Assembly: GCA_021296375.1 (NCBI GenBank)
Contig: JAGWAQ010000036.1
Coordinates: 1 to 12,096 of the forward strand
Reading direction: 5' to 3'
From: Alphaproteobacteria bacterium
GTDB lineage: Bacteria > Pseudomonadota > Alphaproteobacteria > Puniceispirillales > UBA1172
DNA: 12,096 nucleotides
The notes beneath the pieces are model-generated. The model was not told where the DNA came from. It ran no database searches and saw only the letters and a list, made by a program, of their open reading frames with translations. Below, one piece after another: positions 5,432-12,096 of this stretch. Positions within the stretch are counted from its first letter, which is position 1; every line of letters starts with the position of its first letter. The position numbers and the translations under genes were made by a program.

Positions 5432-6697
5432 ATGAAACGTGTTGTTGTTACGGGGATGGGCATTGTTAGCCCTCTTGGCGTAGGTCTTGATCACAATTGG
5501 ACATCATTGATTGATGGCCGAAGTGGGATCCAGAACATCGATGATTTCAAGATTGATGATATTCCCTGCCAGATCGCCGGTCTTGTGCCGCGCGGTGATG
5601 GCCAAAACGGGACGCTCAACCCGGATGACTGGGTTGAGCCCAAAGAACAGCGCAAGATCGATCAATTCATCCTCTATGGATTGATCGCCGCGCAAATGGC
5701 CGTTGAAGATTCCGGCTGGGTCGCCGAGAATGATGAGCAAAAGCACCGCACCGGTGTGATGATCGGCTCCGGCATCGGCGGGCTCCAGACAATTTACGAA
5801 ACCAGCCTGATGATGGAAGAACGCGGCCCTCGCCGGATCAGCCCGTTTTTTATTCCGTCGGCGCTGATTAACCTGATTTCAGGCCATGTTTCCATCAAAT
5901 ACGGCTTCAAAGGCCCGAACCATTCTGTCGTGACCGCCTGTTCCACAGGGTCCCACGCGATTGGTGACGCGGCTCGGCTGATCAAATACGGCGATGCCGA
6001 TGTGATGATCGCAGGCGGGGCCGAAGCGGCGGTTTGCCGGATCGGGATGGCCGGGTTTGCGGCGGCCCGCGCCTTGTCCACCAGCTATAACGACACGCCG
6101 GAAAAAGCCTCCCGCCCCTGGGACAAAGGCCGTGACGGTTTTGTCATGGGCGAAGGGTCCGGTATTCTGGTGCTGGAAGAATATGAACACGCGAAAGCCC
6201 GCGGCGCGAAAATCTACGCCGAGATCAAAGGCTATGGCCTGTCTGGTGACGCCCATCACATTACCGCGCCTGCGGCTGATGGTGATGGCGGTTATCGCGC
6301 CATGGCGGCGGCGATGAAAGACGCCGGCTTGACCCCTGCTGATGTTGATTACGTCAATGCCCATGGCACCTCAACCCCCCTTGGGGATGTGATCGAGGCG
6401 GGGGCCGTCGCGCGGTTGTTTGAAGGCCATCTTGACACCATGTCGATGTCATCATCAAAATCAGCCACCGGCCATTTGCTGGGGGCGGCGGGGGCGATTG
6501 AAGCCATTTTCGCTATTCTCGCCACCAATAGAGATGAAATGCCGCCAACAATCAATCTGGACGACCCCGCCGATGAAGTCGCGGGCATGGATCTGATCCC
6601 CAATGTCGCGAAGAAAAAAACCGTCAATAATGCCATGTCCAATTCTTTTGGCTTTGGCGGCACCAATGCCTCCCTTGTTGTCGGCAAGCCGGACTAG
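5432..6697 (+). CDS. fabF: 3-oxoacyl-ACP synthase II FabF
   Basis: Condensing enzyme that elongates acyl-ACP with malonyl-ACP and influences unsaturated-chain length. It has 421 residues. The Cys-His-His triad is C170 in VTACSTGS, H311 in NAHGTSTPLGD and H348 in SATGHLLGAAGA, with the conserved lysine K343. The C-terminus NSFGFGGTNASLVV is typical. It begins 34 bp after acpP. The ATG at 5432 matches the family start (MKRVVVTGMGIVSPLG), although no strong ribosome-binding site precedes it. FabF and FabB share the fold; position after acpP and length favour FabF. Confidence 0.97.
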   Translation: MKRVVVTGMGIVSPLGVGLDHNWTSLIDGRSGIQNIDDFKIDDIPCQIAGLVPRGDGQNGTLNPDDWVEPKEQRKIDQFILYGLIAAQMAVEDSGWVAENDEQKHRTGVMIGSGIGGLQTIYETSLMMEERGPRRISPFFIPSALINLISGHVSIKYGFKGPNHSVVTACSTGSHAIGDAARLIKYGDADVMIAGGAEAAVCRIGMAGFAAARALSTSYNDTPEKASRPWDKGRDGFVMGEGSGILVLEEYEHAKARGAKIYAEIKGYGLSGDAHHITAPAADGDGGYRAMAAAMKDAGLTPADVDYVNAHGTSTPLGDVIEAGAVARLFEGHLDTMSMSSSKSATGHLLGAAGAIEAIFAILATNRDEMPPTINLDDPADEVAGMDLIPNVAKKKTVNNAMSNSFGFGGTNASLVVGKPD

Positions 6698-6740
6698 TTT
6701 CCGCTTGCCCCACGGCATGACTTGACCCATGTTTTGTCCG

Positions 6741-6793
6741 ATGCCCCTTTCATGCCCTTTCGGTGATGCCCTTTCGGTGATGCCCTTTCGGGA
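6741..6793 (+). repeat. 14-bp tandem repeat in the fabF-mltG spacer
   Basis: ATGCCCTTTCGGTG occurs at 6752-6765 and 6766-6779, with a third copy at 6780-6793 altered in its last two bases and a shortened degenerate copy at 6741-6751. It lies about 43 bp before mltG. It is not a multiple of three and is not translated as part of either neighbour. Confidence 0.85.
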
Positions 6794-6835
6794 TATTGTC
6801 TTTTGGCGGGGCGCTAACCCTGACCGTGGCGCGTG

Positions 6836-7864
6836 ATGACAGCACAACCTGACTATCCTGACCAAGACGATGATGCGCCACCACCGCGCCGCCTGCTGGC
6901 GCGGCTGAGTTTCATGACGGTGCTGGTCATCCTGGCGACCATGGCGGTGGCGGCGGTTTATGTTTCCTCGGTCTTGACGCGTCCTGGCGTTGGGGCCGAC
7001 ACCACCATCATCATCACCCCCGGGGATGGGCGGGTGGTGATCAGCGCCAAGCTCAATTCCAGGGGCATTGACCACCCGATCTGGGTGATGCGCCTTGAAG
7101 AGCTGATGCGGGCGGAGGATTATGTCCCGAAAGCCGGGGAATTCGCCTTGCCCGCAGGCACATCCCTGACCGCCGCCATGGACATTATTCATCAAGGCGC
7201 CTCTATCCAGCATAACCTCACTATCCCTGAAGGATGGACCAGCCGTCAGGTGGTGGATGCGCTTTATAACGACGACCGGTTTGCGGGCGTCATCACCCCC
7301 CTGCCTGCTGAGGGGACGATCCTGCCGGAAACCTATTTCTTCACCCGTGGCGCGAGTCGTAACGCCATGGTGATCCGTCTTCAGCAATCCCAGGAGCTGG
7401 CCTTTGCCGCGCTTTGGGCAGATCGCCAGAAGGATTTGCCCTTCACGACGCTCAACGAGGCGATTGTGCTGGCGTCGATTGTCGAGCGGGAAACCGGCAT
7501 ATCAGGGGAGCGGGGGAAAGTCGCCTCGGTCTTTATCAACCGTCTGCGTGATGGCATGCGGCTCCAGTCAGACCCGACGGTTCTTTATGGGCTGGCGCAA
7601 GCGGGGGAAGCGGTGGAGGAGCTGAAGCGTTCGCATCTCAAGCATCCGTCGCCCTGGAACACCTATCGCCACCACGGCCTGCCGCCGACACCGATCGCCA
7701 ATCCCGGAAGGGCCAGTCTGGCGGCGGTGCTGAACCCTGATGACACCGATTTCTATTATTTCGTCGCGGATGGCACCGGCGGGCATAAATTCGCCAAAAC
7801 CTTGAAAGAGCATAACCGCAATGTCCGCGCCTGGCGGAAAATCAGGGATAAGGCGAGGCCATAA
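6836..7864 (+). CDS. mltG: Endolytic murein transglycosylase MltG (YceG-like)
   Basis: Inner-membrane lytic transglycosylase that cuts nascent glycan strands and is thought to end their polymerisation. It has 342 residues. The N-terminus is a cytoplasmic acidic/proline-rich stretch, then one membrane helix (about 24-46), then a periplasmic YceG domain. The active-site motif LASIVERETG carries Glu217, matching the catalytic glutamate of E. coli MltG, followed by RLQSDPTVLYG and NTYRHHGLPPTPIANPG, both highly conserved. A GTG at 6833 is directly before the chosen ATG and in frame; no strong ribosome-binding site separates them. Placement after fabF is usual in alphaproteobacteria. Confidence 0.95.
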   Translation: MTAQPDYPDQDDDAPPPRRLLARLSFMTVLVILATMAVAAVYVSSVLTRPGVGADTTIIITPGDGRVVISAKLNSRGIDHPIWVMRLEELMRAEDYVPKAGEFALPAGTSLTAAMDIIHQGASIQHNLTIPEGWTSRQVVDALYNDDRFAGVITPLPAEGTILPETYFFTRGASRNAMVIRLQQSQELAFAALWADRQKDLPFTTLNEAIVLASIVERETGISGERGKVASVFINRLRDGMRLQSDPTVLYGLAQAGEAVEELKRSHLKHPSPWNTYRHHGLPPTPIANPGRASLAAVLNPDDTDFYYFVADGTGGHKFAKTLKEHNRNVRAWRKIRDKARP

Positions 7865-7883
7865 ATTTTCATATTAACGATTG

Positions 7884-7950
7884 ATGCTATTGCTTGAGGG
7901 CTATTGGTTGGGGGCATAATGCCTCATGCTATTGCTTGGGGGGCATAATG
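7884..7950 (+). repeat. Interspersed direct repeats in the mltG-gmk spacer
   Basis: ATGCTATTGCTTG occurs at 7884-7896 and 7926-7938, and CTATTGGTTG, a variant of its core, at 7901-7910. TTGGGGGCATAATG at 7908-7921 recurs as TTGGGGGGCATAATG at 7936-7950. The blocks look like a duplicated unit of about 28 bp with small changes. No terminator or conserved gene is visible in this 145-bp spacer. Confidence 0.75.
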
Positions 7951-8009
7951 GTTGAGCGATGGCCCCGCAAGCGGTACACTCACCCCCAACGATAATTTTG
8001 AGGCTGTTC

Positions 8010-8663
8010 ATGTCCGGCACATCTTCTTCCCTTCCTCATATTTCCCGCCGCGGATTGATGCTGGTGTTGTCTTCGCCTTCGGGGGCAGGGAAGTCATCGA
8101 TTTCCCGTCAGTTGCTGGCCGGGGATGATGATCTTTACCTTTCGGTTTCCGCCACCAGCCGTAAGCGTCGCCCTGGCGAGGTCGAGGGGGTTGATTACAG
8201 TTTTGTCAGCACCGAAGAGTTCCAGCTGATGATCAACCAGAATTCCTTTTACGAATACGCCAAGGTGTTTGACCATTATTACGGCACCCCGAAAGCGCCG
8301 GTGGAACAGAAAATCGCCGAAGGCAAGGATGTGCTGTTTGACATTGACTGGCAAGGCACCCAGCAGATGAAGGCCCATGCCCGTGATGACCTTGTGTCGA
8401 TCTTCATCCTGCCGCCCTCGATCCCGGAGCTGGAAAAACGCCTCAACAAACGGGGGCAGGACAGCGCCGAGGTGGTGGCGCGCCGCATGTCAAAAGCCAG
8501 TGATGAAATGTCCCATTACCCGGAATATGATTACATCATCATCAATCACGACCTGGCGAAATCCGTCGCCTCGGTTCAGGCCATCCTTTCAGCCGAACGC
8601 CTGAAGCGTGAACGCCAGACCGGCTTGACGGCATTTATGAAAAGCTTGCGCGACGGGCATTAA
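8010..8663 (+). CDS. gmk: Guanylate kinase
   Basis: Phosphorylates GMP to GDP with ATP, an essential step of guanine nucleotide recycling. With the start at 8010 it has 217 residues. The P-loop is SSPSGAGKSS (21-30). The GMP-binding segment SATSRKRRPGEVEGVDYSF follows, then YYGTPKAPVE and LFDIDWQGTQQMK, all typical. The ATG at 8010 is chosen because TTGAGG lies 6 nt upstream; an in-frame ATG at 7959 would add 17 residues not typical of the family and lacks a clear site. gmk is the last plus-strand gene and converges on rsmA. Confidence 0.96.
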   Translation: MSGTSSSLPHISRRGLMLVLSSPSGAGKSSISRQLLAGDDDLYLSVSATSRKRRPGEVEGVDYSFVSTEEFQLMINQNSFYEYAKVFDHYYGTPKAPVEQKIAEGKDVLFDIDWQGTQQMKAHARDDLVSIFILPPSIPELEKRLNKRGQDSAEVVARRMSKASDEMSHYPEYDYIIINHDLAKSVASVQAILSAERLKRERQTGLTAFMKSLRDGH

Positions 8664-8675
8664 CATCCGCCCCGT

Positions 8676-8716
8676 TTGATCAGCCCTGAGGATTGATCAG
8701 TCTTGAGGATTGATCA
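8676..8716. repeat. 17-bp tandem repeat between the convergent gmk and rsmA genes
   Basis: Two copies of a 17-bp unit, TTGATCAGCCCTGAGGA (8676-8692) and a version with two C-to-T changes (8693-8709), are followed by a partial third copy, TTGATCA (8710-8716), that contains the rsmA stop codon. Each TGATCA is itself palindromic and CTTGA/TCAAG at 8702-8718 can pair around a 7-nt loop, so the region could help end both convergent transcripts. No T-tract follows in either direction. Confidence 0.75.
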
Positions 8717-9553
8717 AGCCCGGGCCTTGCGCAGGGCTTCGGCTATCGCGCAGAAATCTTCCACCGCCAGTGTTTCCGGCCTCTCGTTGCCCGTCAGCTC
8801 GAGCCCCTCCATCAAGCCATCTGTCTTCAAGGTCTTGATCGACGAGCGCAGCATTTTGCGGCGTTGGCCAAACAGCGCACGGGTGACATCCTCAAGGCAG
8901 GTTTTATCCGCGACAGCGAGGGGCGTTTCCCGGGGGAAGAGCTGCACCACGCTGGAGGTGACTTTCGGCGGCGGCACAAAGGCTTGCGGCGGAATGTCAA
9001 ACACCATGCGGGTTTCGCACATCCACTGGCACATGACGGCGAGGCGGCCGTATTGCGAGCTGCCTGGCGGGGCGACAATGCGCTGGCCAACCTCACGCTG
9101 GAACATCAAGGTCATGGCGTCGAGATGGTCGAGCTTGTCGAGCCACCCCAGCAGCAGCCCCGTGGCGATATTATAAGGCAGGTTGGCGACGATCTGGCGG
9201 CGTTCACCTTGGGGGCCAAGGCTGGCCATATCAACGGTCAGGGCATCGGCCTCAATGATCTCAAGACGGCCCTCCGCCGCCTTGACGAGTGGCGCCAGGG
9301 CAGCGATTGCCCGCCGGTCTTTTTCGATCGCGATCACCCGTTCCGCCCCCGCCAGCAGCAAGGCTCGCGTCAGCCCCCCGGGGCCGGGGCCAATTTCAAT
9401 CACCGTGCCCTCAAGGGGCATGGCGGCGCGGGCAATTCGCCCCGTCAGGTTAAGGTCAAAAAGGAAATTTTGCCCAAGGCTTTTTTTGGCATCAAGCTCA
9501 TTGGCGCGGATGACCTCACGCAATGGGGGCAGGTCTTCGATGGGGTCACGCAT
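8714..9553 (-). CDS. rsmA: 16S rRNA dimethyladenosine transferase RsmA (KsgA)
   Basis: Dimethylates two adjacent adenosines in the 3'-terminal hairpin of 16S rRNA (A1518 and A1519 in E. coli) using S-adenosylmethionine, a late step of 30S assembly. It has 279 residues. Motifs are KKSLGQNFL (23-31), the cofactor loop EIGPGPGGLT (53-62), the acidic residue E77 in VIAIEKD, the acidic-site D103, and the catalytic NLPYNI (124-129), then the C-terminal helical part with VPPPKVTSSVV. The ATG at 9553 overlaps the pdxA 3' end by 8 bp, indicating translational coupling. It is the last gene of this minus-strand operon. Confidence 0.97.
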   Translation of the reverse strand: MRDPIEDLPPLREVIRANELDAKKSLGQNFLFDLNLTGRIARAAMPLEGTVIEIGPGPGGLTRALLLAGAERVIAIEKDRRAIAALAPLVKAAEGRLEIIEADALTVDMASLGPQGERRQIVANLPYNIATGLLLGWLDKLDHLDAMTLMFQREVGQRIVAPPGSSQYGRLAVMCQWMCETRMVFDIPPQAFVPPPKVTSSVVQLFPRETPLAVADKTCLEDVTRALFGQRRKMLRSSIKTLKTDGLMEGLELTGNERPETLAVEDFCAIAEALRKARA

Positions 9554-10568
9554 GGTGGCCTCGGCGATTGGCGGCCATGGTTTCCGCCATGGTGATGGCG
9601 GCCATCAGCGATTGCGGGTTGGCGGTGCCTTTCCCCGCCTGGTCAAGCGCCGTGCCATGGTCAGGGCTGGTGCGGATGTAACTCAGCCCAAGGGTGATGT
9701 TCACCCCGCCATGAAAATCCAGCGATTTGACGGGGATCAACGCCTGATCATGATACATGGCGATCACCGCGTCATAGTCCTGGCGGCGGTCTTCATGGAA
9801 CAGCGTATCGGCAGAAAACGGCCCGCTGATGTTCATCCCCCCGCGACGCAGATCAGCAATCGCGGGCGCGATAATATCACGATCTTCTCGCCCGATGGTG
9901 CCGTCTTCACCGGCATGGGGGTTGAGGCCGGCAACCGCGATCCGGGGGTGGTCATGGCCAAAATCCCGCCGCAGGGAATCGTCAAGAACAGTCGCCGTCG
10001 CCGCGATCTTATCTGCCGTAATCGCCGCTGGCACCTCTTTTAGGGGAATGTGGATGGTCAGGGGCACGACCTTAAGCTGGCTGTTGGCCAGCATCATCAC
10101 CGGTTGCGACTGGGGGCCATCAAGTTCCCCCAGAAATTCCGTATGCCCCGGGCTTTTGAAACCGGCGGCATAGAGGGTCGATTTCTGGATGGGGTTGGTG
10201 ACAATCCCTTTGACCTTGCCGTCTTTGGCGAGGATCGCGGCGGTGCGGATGGCGTCGATCACCTGGCTGGCGTTGGCAGGGGAAGGCTGGCCCGCCACAG
10301 GGGGTTCCGCCCAGCGAACAGGCAGGACCGCCAGCGTTTCGCCCGGCAGGTGATCGGCCTCACTCACCTGATTGATGGCGGCGATCTCAAGCGGCCGGTT
10401 GCTGGCCGCCGCCGCCGCCTTGAGCCGTTCCGGATCATCAATCGTGATGAGAGGGCTGGCGCCATGATGGGCCGCTTCAACCAGTATTTCAGCCCCGATG
10501 CCCGCGGGTTCACCCGGCGTGATGATCAGTCGTTTGGCCAGAGGTCGATCCATCTGGGGCCGACCCAT
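9546..10568 (-). CDS. pdxA: 4-hydroxythreonine-4-phosphate dehydrogenase PdxA
   Basis: NAD-dependent oxidative decarboxylation of 4-phosphohydroxy-threonine in the DXP-dependent route to pyridoxal phosphate. It has 340 residues. The N-terminal motif TPGEPAGIG lies at 17-25. The three metal-binding histidines are H173 (TIHIPL), H218 (NPHAGEDG) and H273 (MYHDQALIP), each at +7 from H166, H211 and H266 of E. coli PdxA; SPGHTEF holds H142. The C-terminus has the conserved RTSPDHGTALDQAGKG. The start at 10568 shares one base with the surA stop (TGATG), favouring coupled translation; an in-frame ATG at 10553 is the alternative. Confidence 0.96.
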   Translation of the reverse strand: MGRPQMDRPLAKRLIITPGEPAGIGAEILVEAAHHGASPLITIDDPERLKAAAAASNRPLEIAAINQVSEADHLPGETLAVLPVRWAEPPVAGQPSPANASQVIDAIRTAAILAKDGKVKGIVTNPIQKSTLYAAGFKSPGHTEFLGELDGPQSQPVMMLANSQLKVVPLTIHIPLKEVPAAITADKIAATATVLDDSLRRDFGHDHPRIAVAGLNPHAGEDGTIGREDRDIIAPAIADLRRGGMNISGPFSADTLFHEDRRQDYDAVIAMYHDQALIPVKSLDFHGGVNITLGLSYIRTSPDHGTALDQAGKGTANPQSLMAAITMAETMAANRRGHHA

Positions 10569-11896
10569 CAGAGATTGCCCTTATAATTGATGACAGCTTT
10601 CTTGCGCAGGCGGGACAACAGCCTTGCCGACAGAGCCGAATAATGACGGTTGCGGATGGAGGCCTCAACCTCTTCAATGGACGGCAGGATCAGCTTCGGG
10701 TTATTGCGCTCACACACCATAAACACCACCAGACCTTCGGCGAAATTGATGGCATCGGTGCGCTCGTTCTTGTCAAGTCCGATGATCAGCTGGCGCATCA
10801 CCGGTGCCAGTTCGACGATCTTGAAACTGCCCAAATCAGACTTGGCGCCGGAGCCATAGGTGTCATGCAGGCTTTGCAATTGCCCGCAGCTCGTGACGGG
10901 GGCCAGCTCGTTGCCCAGTTTTGCGCGGGCGGATGAGGTGGCGGCGGCGTCATTTATATCAACGGGGTACACAAGGCGCATCAATTCCACCATGGATTCC
11001 ATCGGGTCGGTTTCGCCGTTTTCACGTTTGCCATTGACGCGGTAAATCGCAATCGACCCGTCGATTTCAATCGGTTGGGTGAAGCTGCCCGATGGCGCGC
11101 CTTCCATCACATTGCGGACACGTTCCGGCAAGCGTTCGGTCATCACCCACCCAAGCTCGCCGCCATTGCGGCCTGACCCGGCGGCGGAATACTGCTGGGC
11201 GATACGGCCGAAATCAGCACCTTTGATCAGGGCGTTGTAAATCTGCGTCCCGAGTTTCTTGGTGGTGGTGAAGTCGCGGTTCGGTTCCGGGATCAGGATG
11301 ATCTCGTCAATATCAATATGCGGCTTCATGATATTCGTGGTGATGCGCTCAAGTTCCTTTTCCGCTTCTTCGCGGGTATTGGCAAACTGTTTGGCGTAAC
11401 GCGATTGCACGGTCGATGCCCAAAGCACATCAGCGAGGAATTTCTTTTCGGCGATCTGGCGATCAATCCCGAGGCGATCCATCACCTCTTCAGGGTCTTC
11501 GCCATTTTGGGAAAACGATTGCGTCACCAGTTCAGCGGCGCGCTGGCGGGCGGAGGCTTCAAAGCCACTGCCAAACCGCAAGCCTTCGTTAACCTTGATG
11601 ATATCATCGATCAGCATTTGCAGAACATCGCTGTCGATCTGGTCACGGTTCTGCTCGTTGTACTCGATGCCCGTGGTCTTGATCAGAAAATGACGTCGAA
11701 GTTCAAAATCAATACTGCTGATGGGGGTGCCATCAACAACCGCCAGGACAGAAATGCTTGTCGCCATGGCCGGGGTGGTCACGGCCGGGGCGGTCAGGCC
11801 GACGGCCATCATGGCCATAACAGCCAGCACAGGTGTCATGAGCGAACGCAGGGTGGTGATCATCATCTTTTGAAGGTTTCTTTCGCGTGGAGTCAT
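10568..11896 (-). CDS. surA: Periplasmic peptidyl-prolyl isomerase/chaperone SurA
   Basis: Chaperone that helps outer-membrane proteins cross the periplasm to the BAM complex. It has 442 residues. A long signal peptide ends around residue 46 (TTPAMATSIS). Then comes a SurA N-terminal chaperone region with VVDGTPISSIDFELR, and one recognisable parvulin-type domain (about 190-295) containing GADFGRIAQQYS and GELGWV. The rest lacks a clear second parvulin domain but keeps the GLVVFMVCERN-type strand and a basic LLSRLRKKAVI end. Two cysteines (TSCGQL and MVCERN) lie in this part. The start at 11896 is 3 bp after the lptG stop; ATGs at codons 11 and 12 are possible alternatives. Order surA-pdxA-rsmA is a classic operon. 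Confidence 0.93.
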   Translation of the reverse strand: MTPRERNLQKMMITTLRSLMTPVLAVMAMMAVGLTAPAVTTPAMATSISVLAVVDGTPISSIDFELRRHFLIKTTGIEYNEQNRDQIDSDVLQMLIDDIIKVNEGLRFGSGFEASARQRAAELVTQSFSQNGEDPEEVMDRLGIDRQIAEKKFLADVLWASTVQSRYAKQFANTREEAEKELERITTNIMKPHIDIDEIILIPEPNRDFTTTKKLGTQIYNALIKGADFGRIAQQYSAAGSGRNGGELGWVMTERLPERVRNVMEGAPSGSFTQPIEIDGSIAIYRVNGKRENGETDPMESMVELMRLVYPVDINDAAATSSARAKLGNELAPVTSCGQLQSLHDTYGSGAKSDLGSFKIVELAPVMRQLIIGLDKNERTDAINFAEGLVVFMVCERNNPKLILPSIEEVEASIRNRHYSALSARLLSRLRKKAVINYKGNL

Positions 11897-11899
11897 TGA

Positions 11900-12096
11900 T
11901 TAATTCTCATCAGCTCGGATCAACAGGGCGATGCCTAATGTTACCATGATTACCCCCGGGGCGAAGCCAGCCACAAATGGCGGGAGTCGACCGGATGTTC
12001 CCATAACATAGAGGAAGTCTTTCATAAAATAAAACACAAGCCCGACGCCGATCCCGACCGTGATCAAATGGCCCCAGGTGGCGCGGCCAGCGGGGC
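11900..12096 (-). CDS. lptG: LPS export permease LptG, C-terminal end (runs off right edge)
   Basis: Only the last 64 residues are present, reading in from the right edge to a TAA at 11902-11900. They hold two hydrophobic segments: GVGLVFYFMKDFLYVMG, and after SGRLPPFVAG a final helix ending in LLIRADEN. This pattern, with the loop SGRLPP between the last helices, fits the C-terminus of LptF/LptG permeases, which with LptB extract lipopolysaccharide from the inner membrane. LptG is preferred over LptF because in alphaproteobacteria it is the one nearest surA. The gap to surA is 3 bp. No lptD lies between them. Confidence 0.82.
   Translation of the reverse strand, partial: PAGRATWGHLITVGIGVGLVFYFMKDFLYVMGTSGRLPPFVAGFAPGVIMVTLGIALLIRADEN

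Noticed and set aside
6461..7387. Minus-strand frame of 308 codons opposite fabF and mltG
   Set aside because: It spans the ends of two conserved genes and the tandem repeat, and is Gly/His/Arg-rich, typical of an antisense shadow in GC-rich DNA.
6741..8716. CRISPR array suggested by several repeats
   Set aside because: Units are short, adjacent rather than evenly spaced, different at each site, and no cas gene is present.
9183..10043. Plus-strand frame of 286 codons opposite rsmA and pdxA
   Set aside because: Antisense to two conserved genes, no motif, no convincing ribosome-binding site.

Overview
The window reads as chromosome of a marine, proteorhodopsin-bearing alphaproteobacterium. 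The gene order fabD-fabG-acpP-fabF-mltG-gmk, facing lptG-surA-pdxA-rsmA, is a typical alphaproteobacterial housekeeping arrangement. A proteorhodopsin operon with carotenoid genes beside it suggests a surface-ocean lineage such as the SAR116 clade (Puniceispirillum-like). The SAR116 assignment is an inference from content and order; I could not run a phylogeny.

Region 1 (1-2572, minus strand) is a phototrophy operon read right to left. It holds a green-tuned proteorhodopsin, then crtE (geranylgeranyl diphosphate synthase), then the N-terminal 209 codons of crtI (phytoene desaturase), which runs off the left edge. Together these start the route from C15/C20 isoprenoids to phytoene and lycopene, and so to beta-carotene and retinal, the opsin chromophore. 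The later steps (crtB, crtY, blh) would be expected beyond position 1. A 121-bp PR-crtE spacer holds a strong hairpin followed by a C/A-rich, G-poor leader, which could lower crt expression relative to opsin.

Region 2 (2573-3205) is an AT-rich divergent promoter region, then a 67-codon gene for an unrecognised small two-helix membrane protein (plus strand), then 189 bp without a convincing gene.

Region 3 (3206-8663, plus strand) is the type II fatty-acid synthesis cluster fabD, fabG, acpP, fabF, followed by mltG (peptidoglycan terminase) and gmk (guanylate kinase). yicC, often found between mltG and gmk in alphaproteobacteria, is absent.

Region 4 (8714-12096, minus strand) is a tightly packed envelope/cofactor/ribosome operon: lptG (C-terminal end only), surA, pdxA, rsmA, with gaps or overlaps of 3, -1 and -8 bp. 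It converges on gmk across 50 bp. lptD, often found between lptG and surA in related bacteria, is absent here.

A recurring oddity is short tandem or near-tandem duplications (14-30 bp) at five gene boundaries: the fabD 5' end, the fabG ribosome-binding site, fabF-mltG, mltG-gmk and gmk-rsmA. I saw no tRNA, rRNA, CRISPR array, insertion sequence or phage gene. No wholly new system is evident. The items most worth a second look are the PR-crtE spacer, the small membrane gene divergent from PR, the altered second aspartate motif of CrtE, the dyads before acpP, and the repeated tandem duplications.
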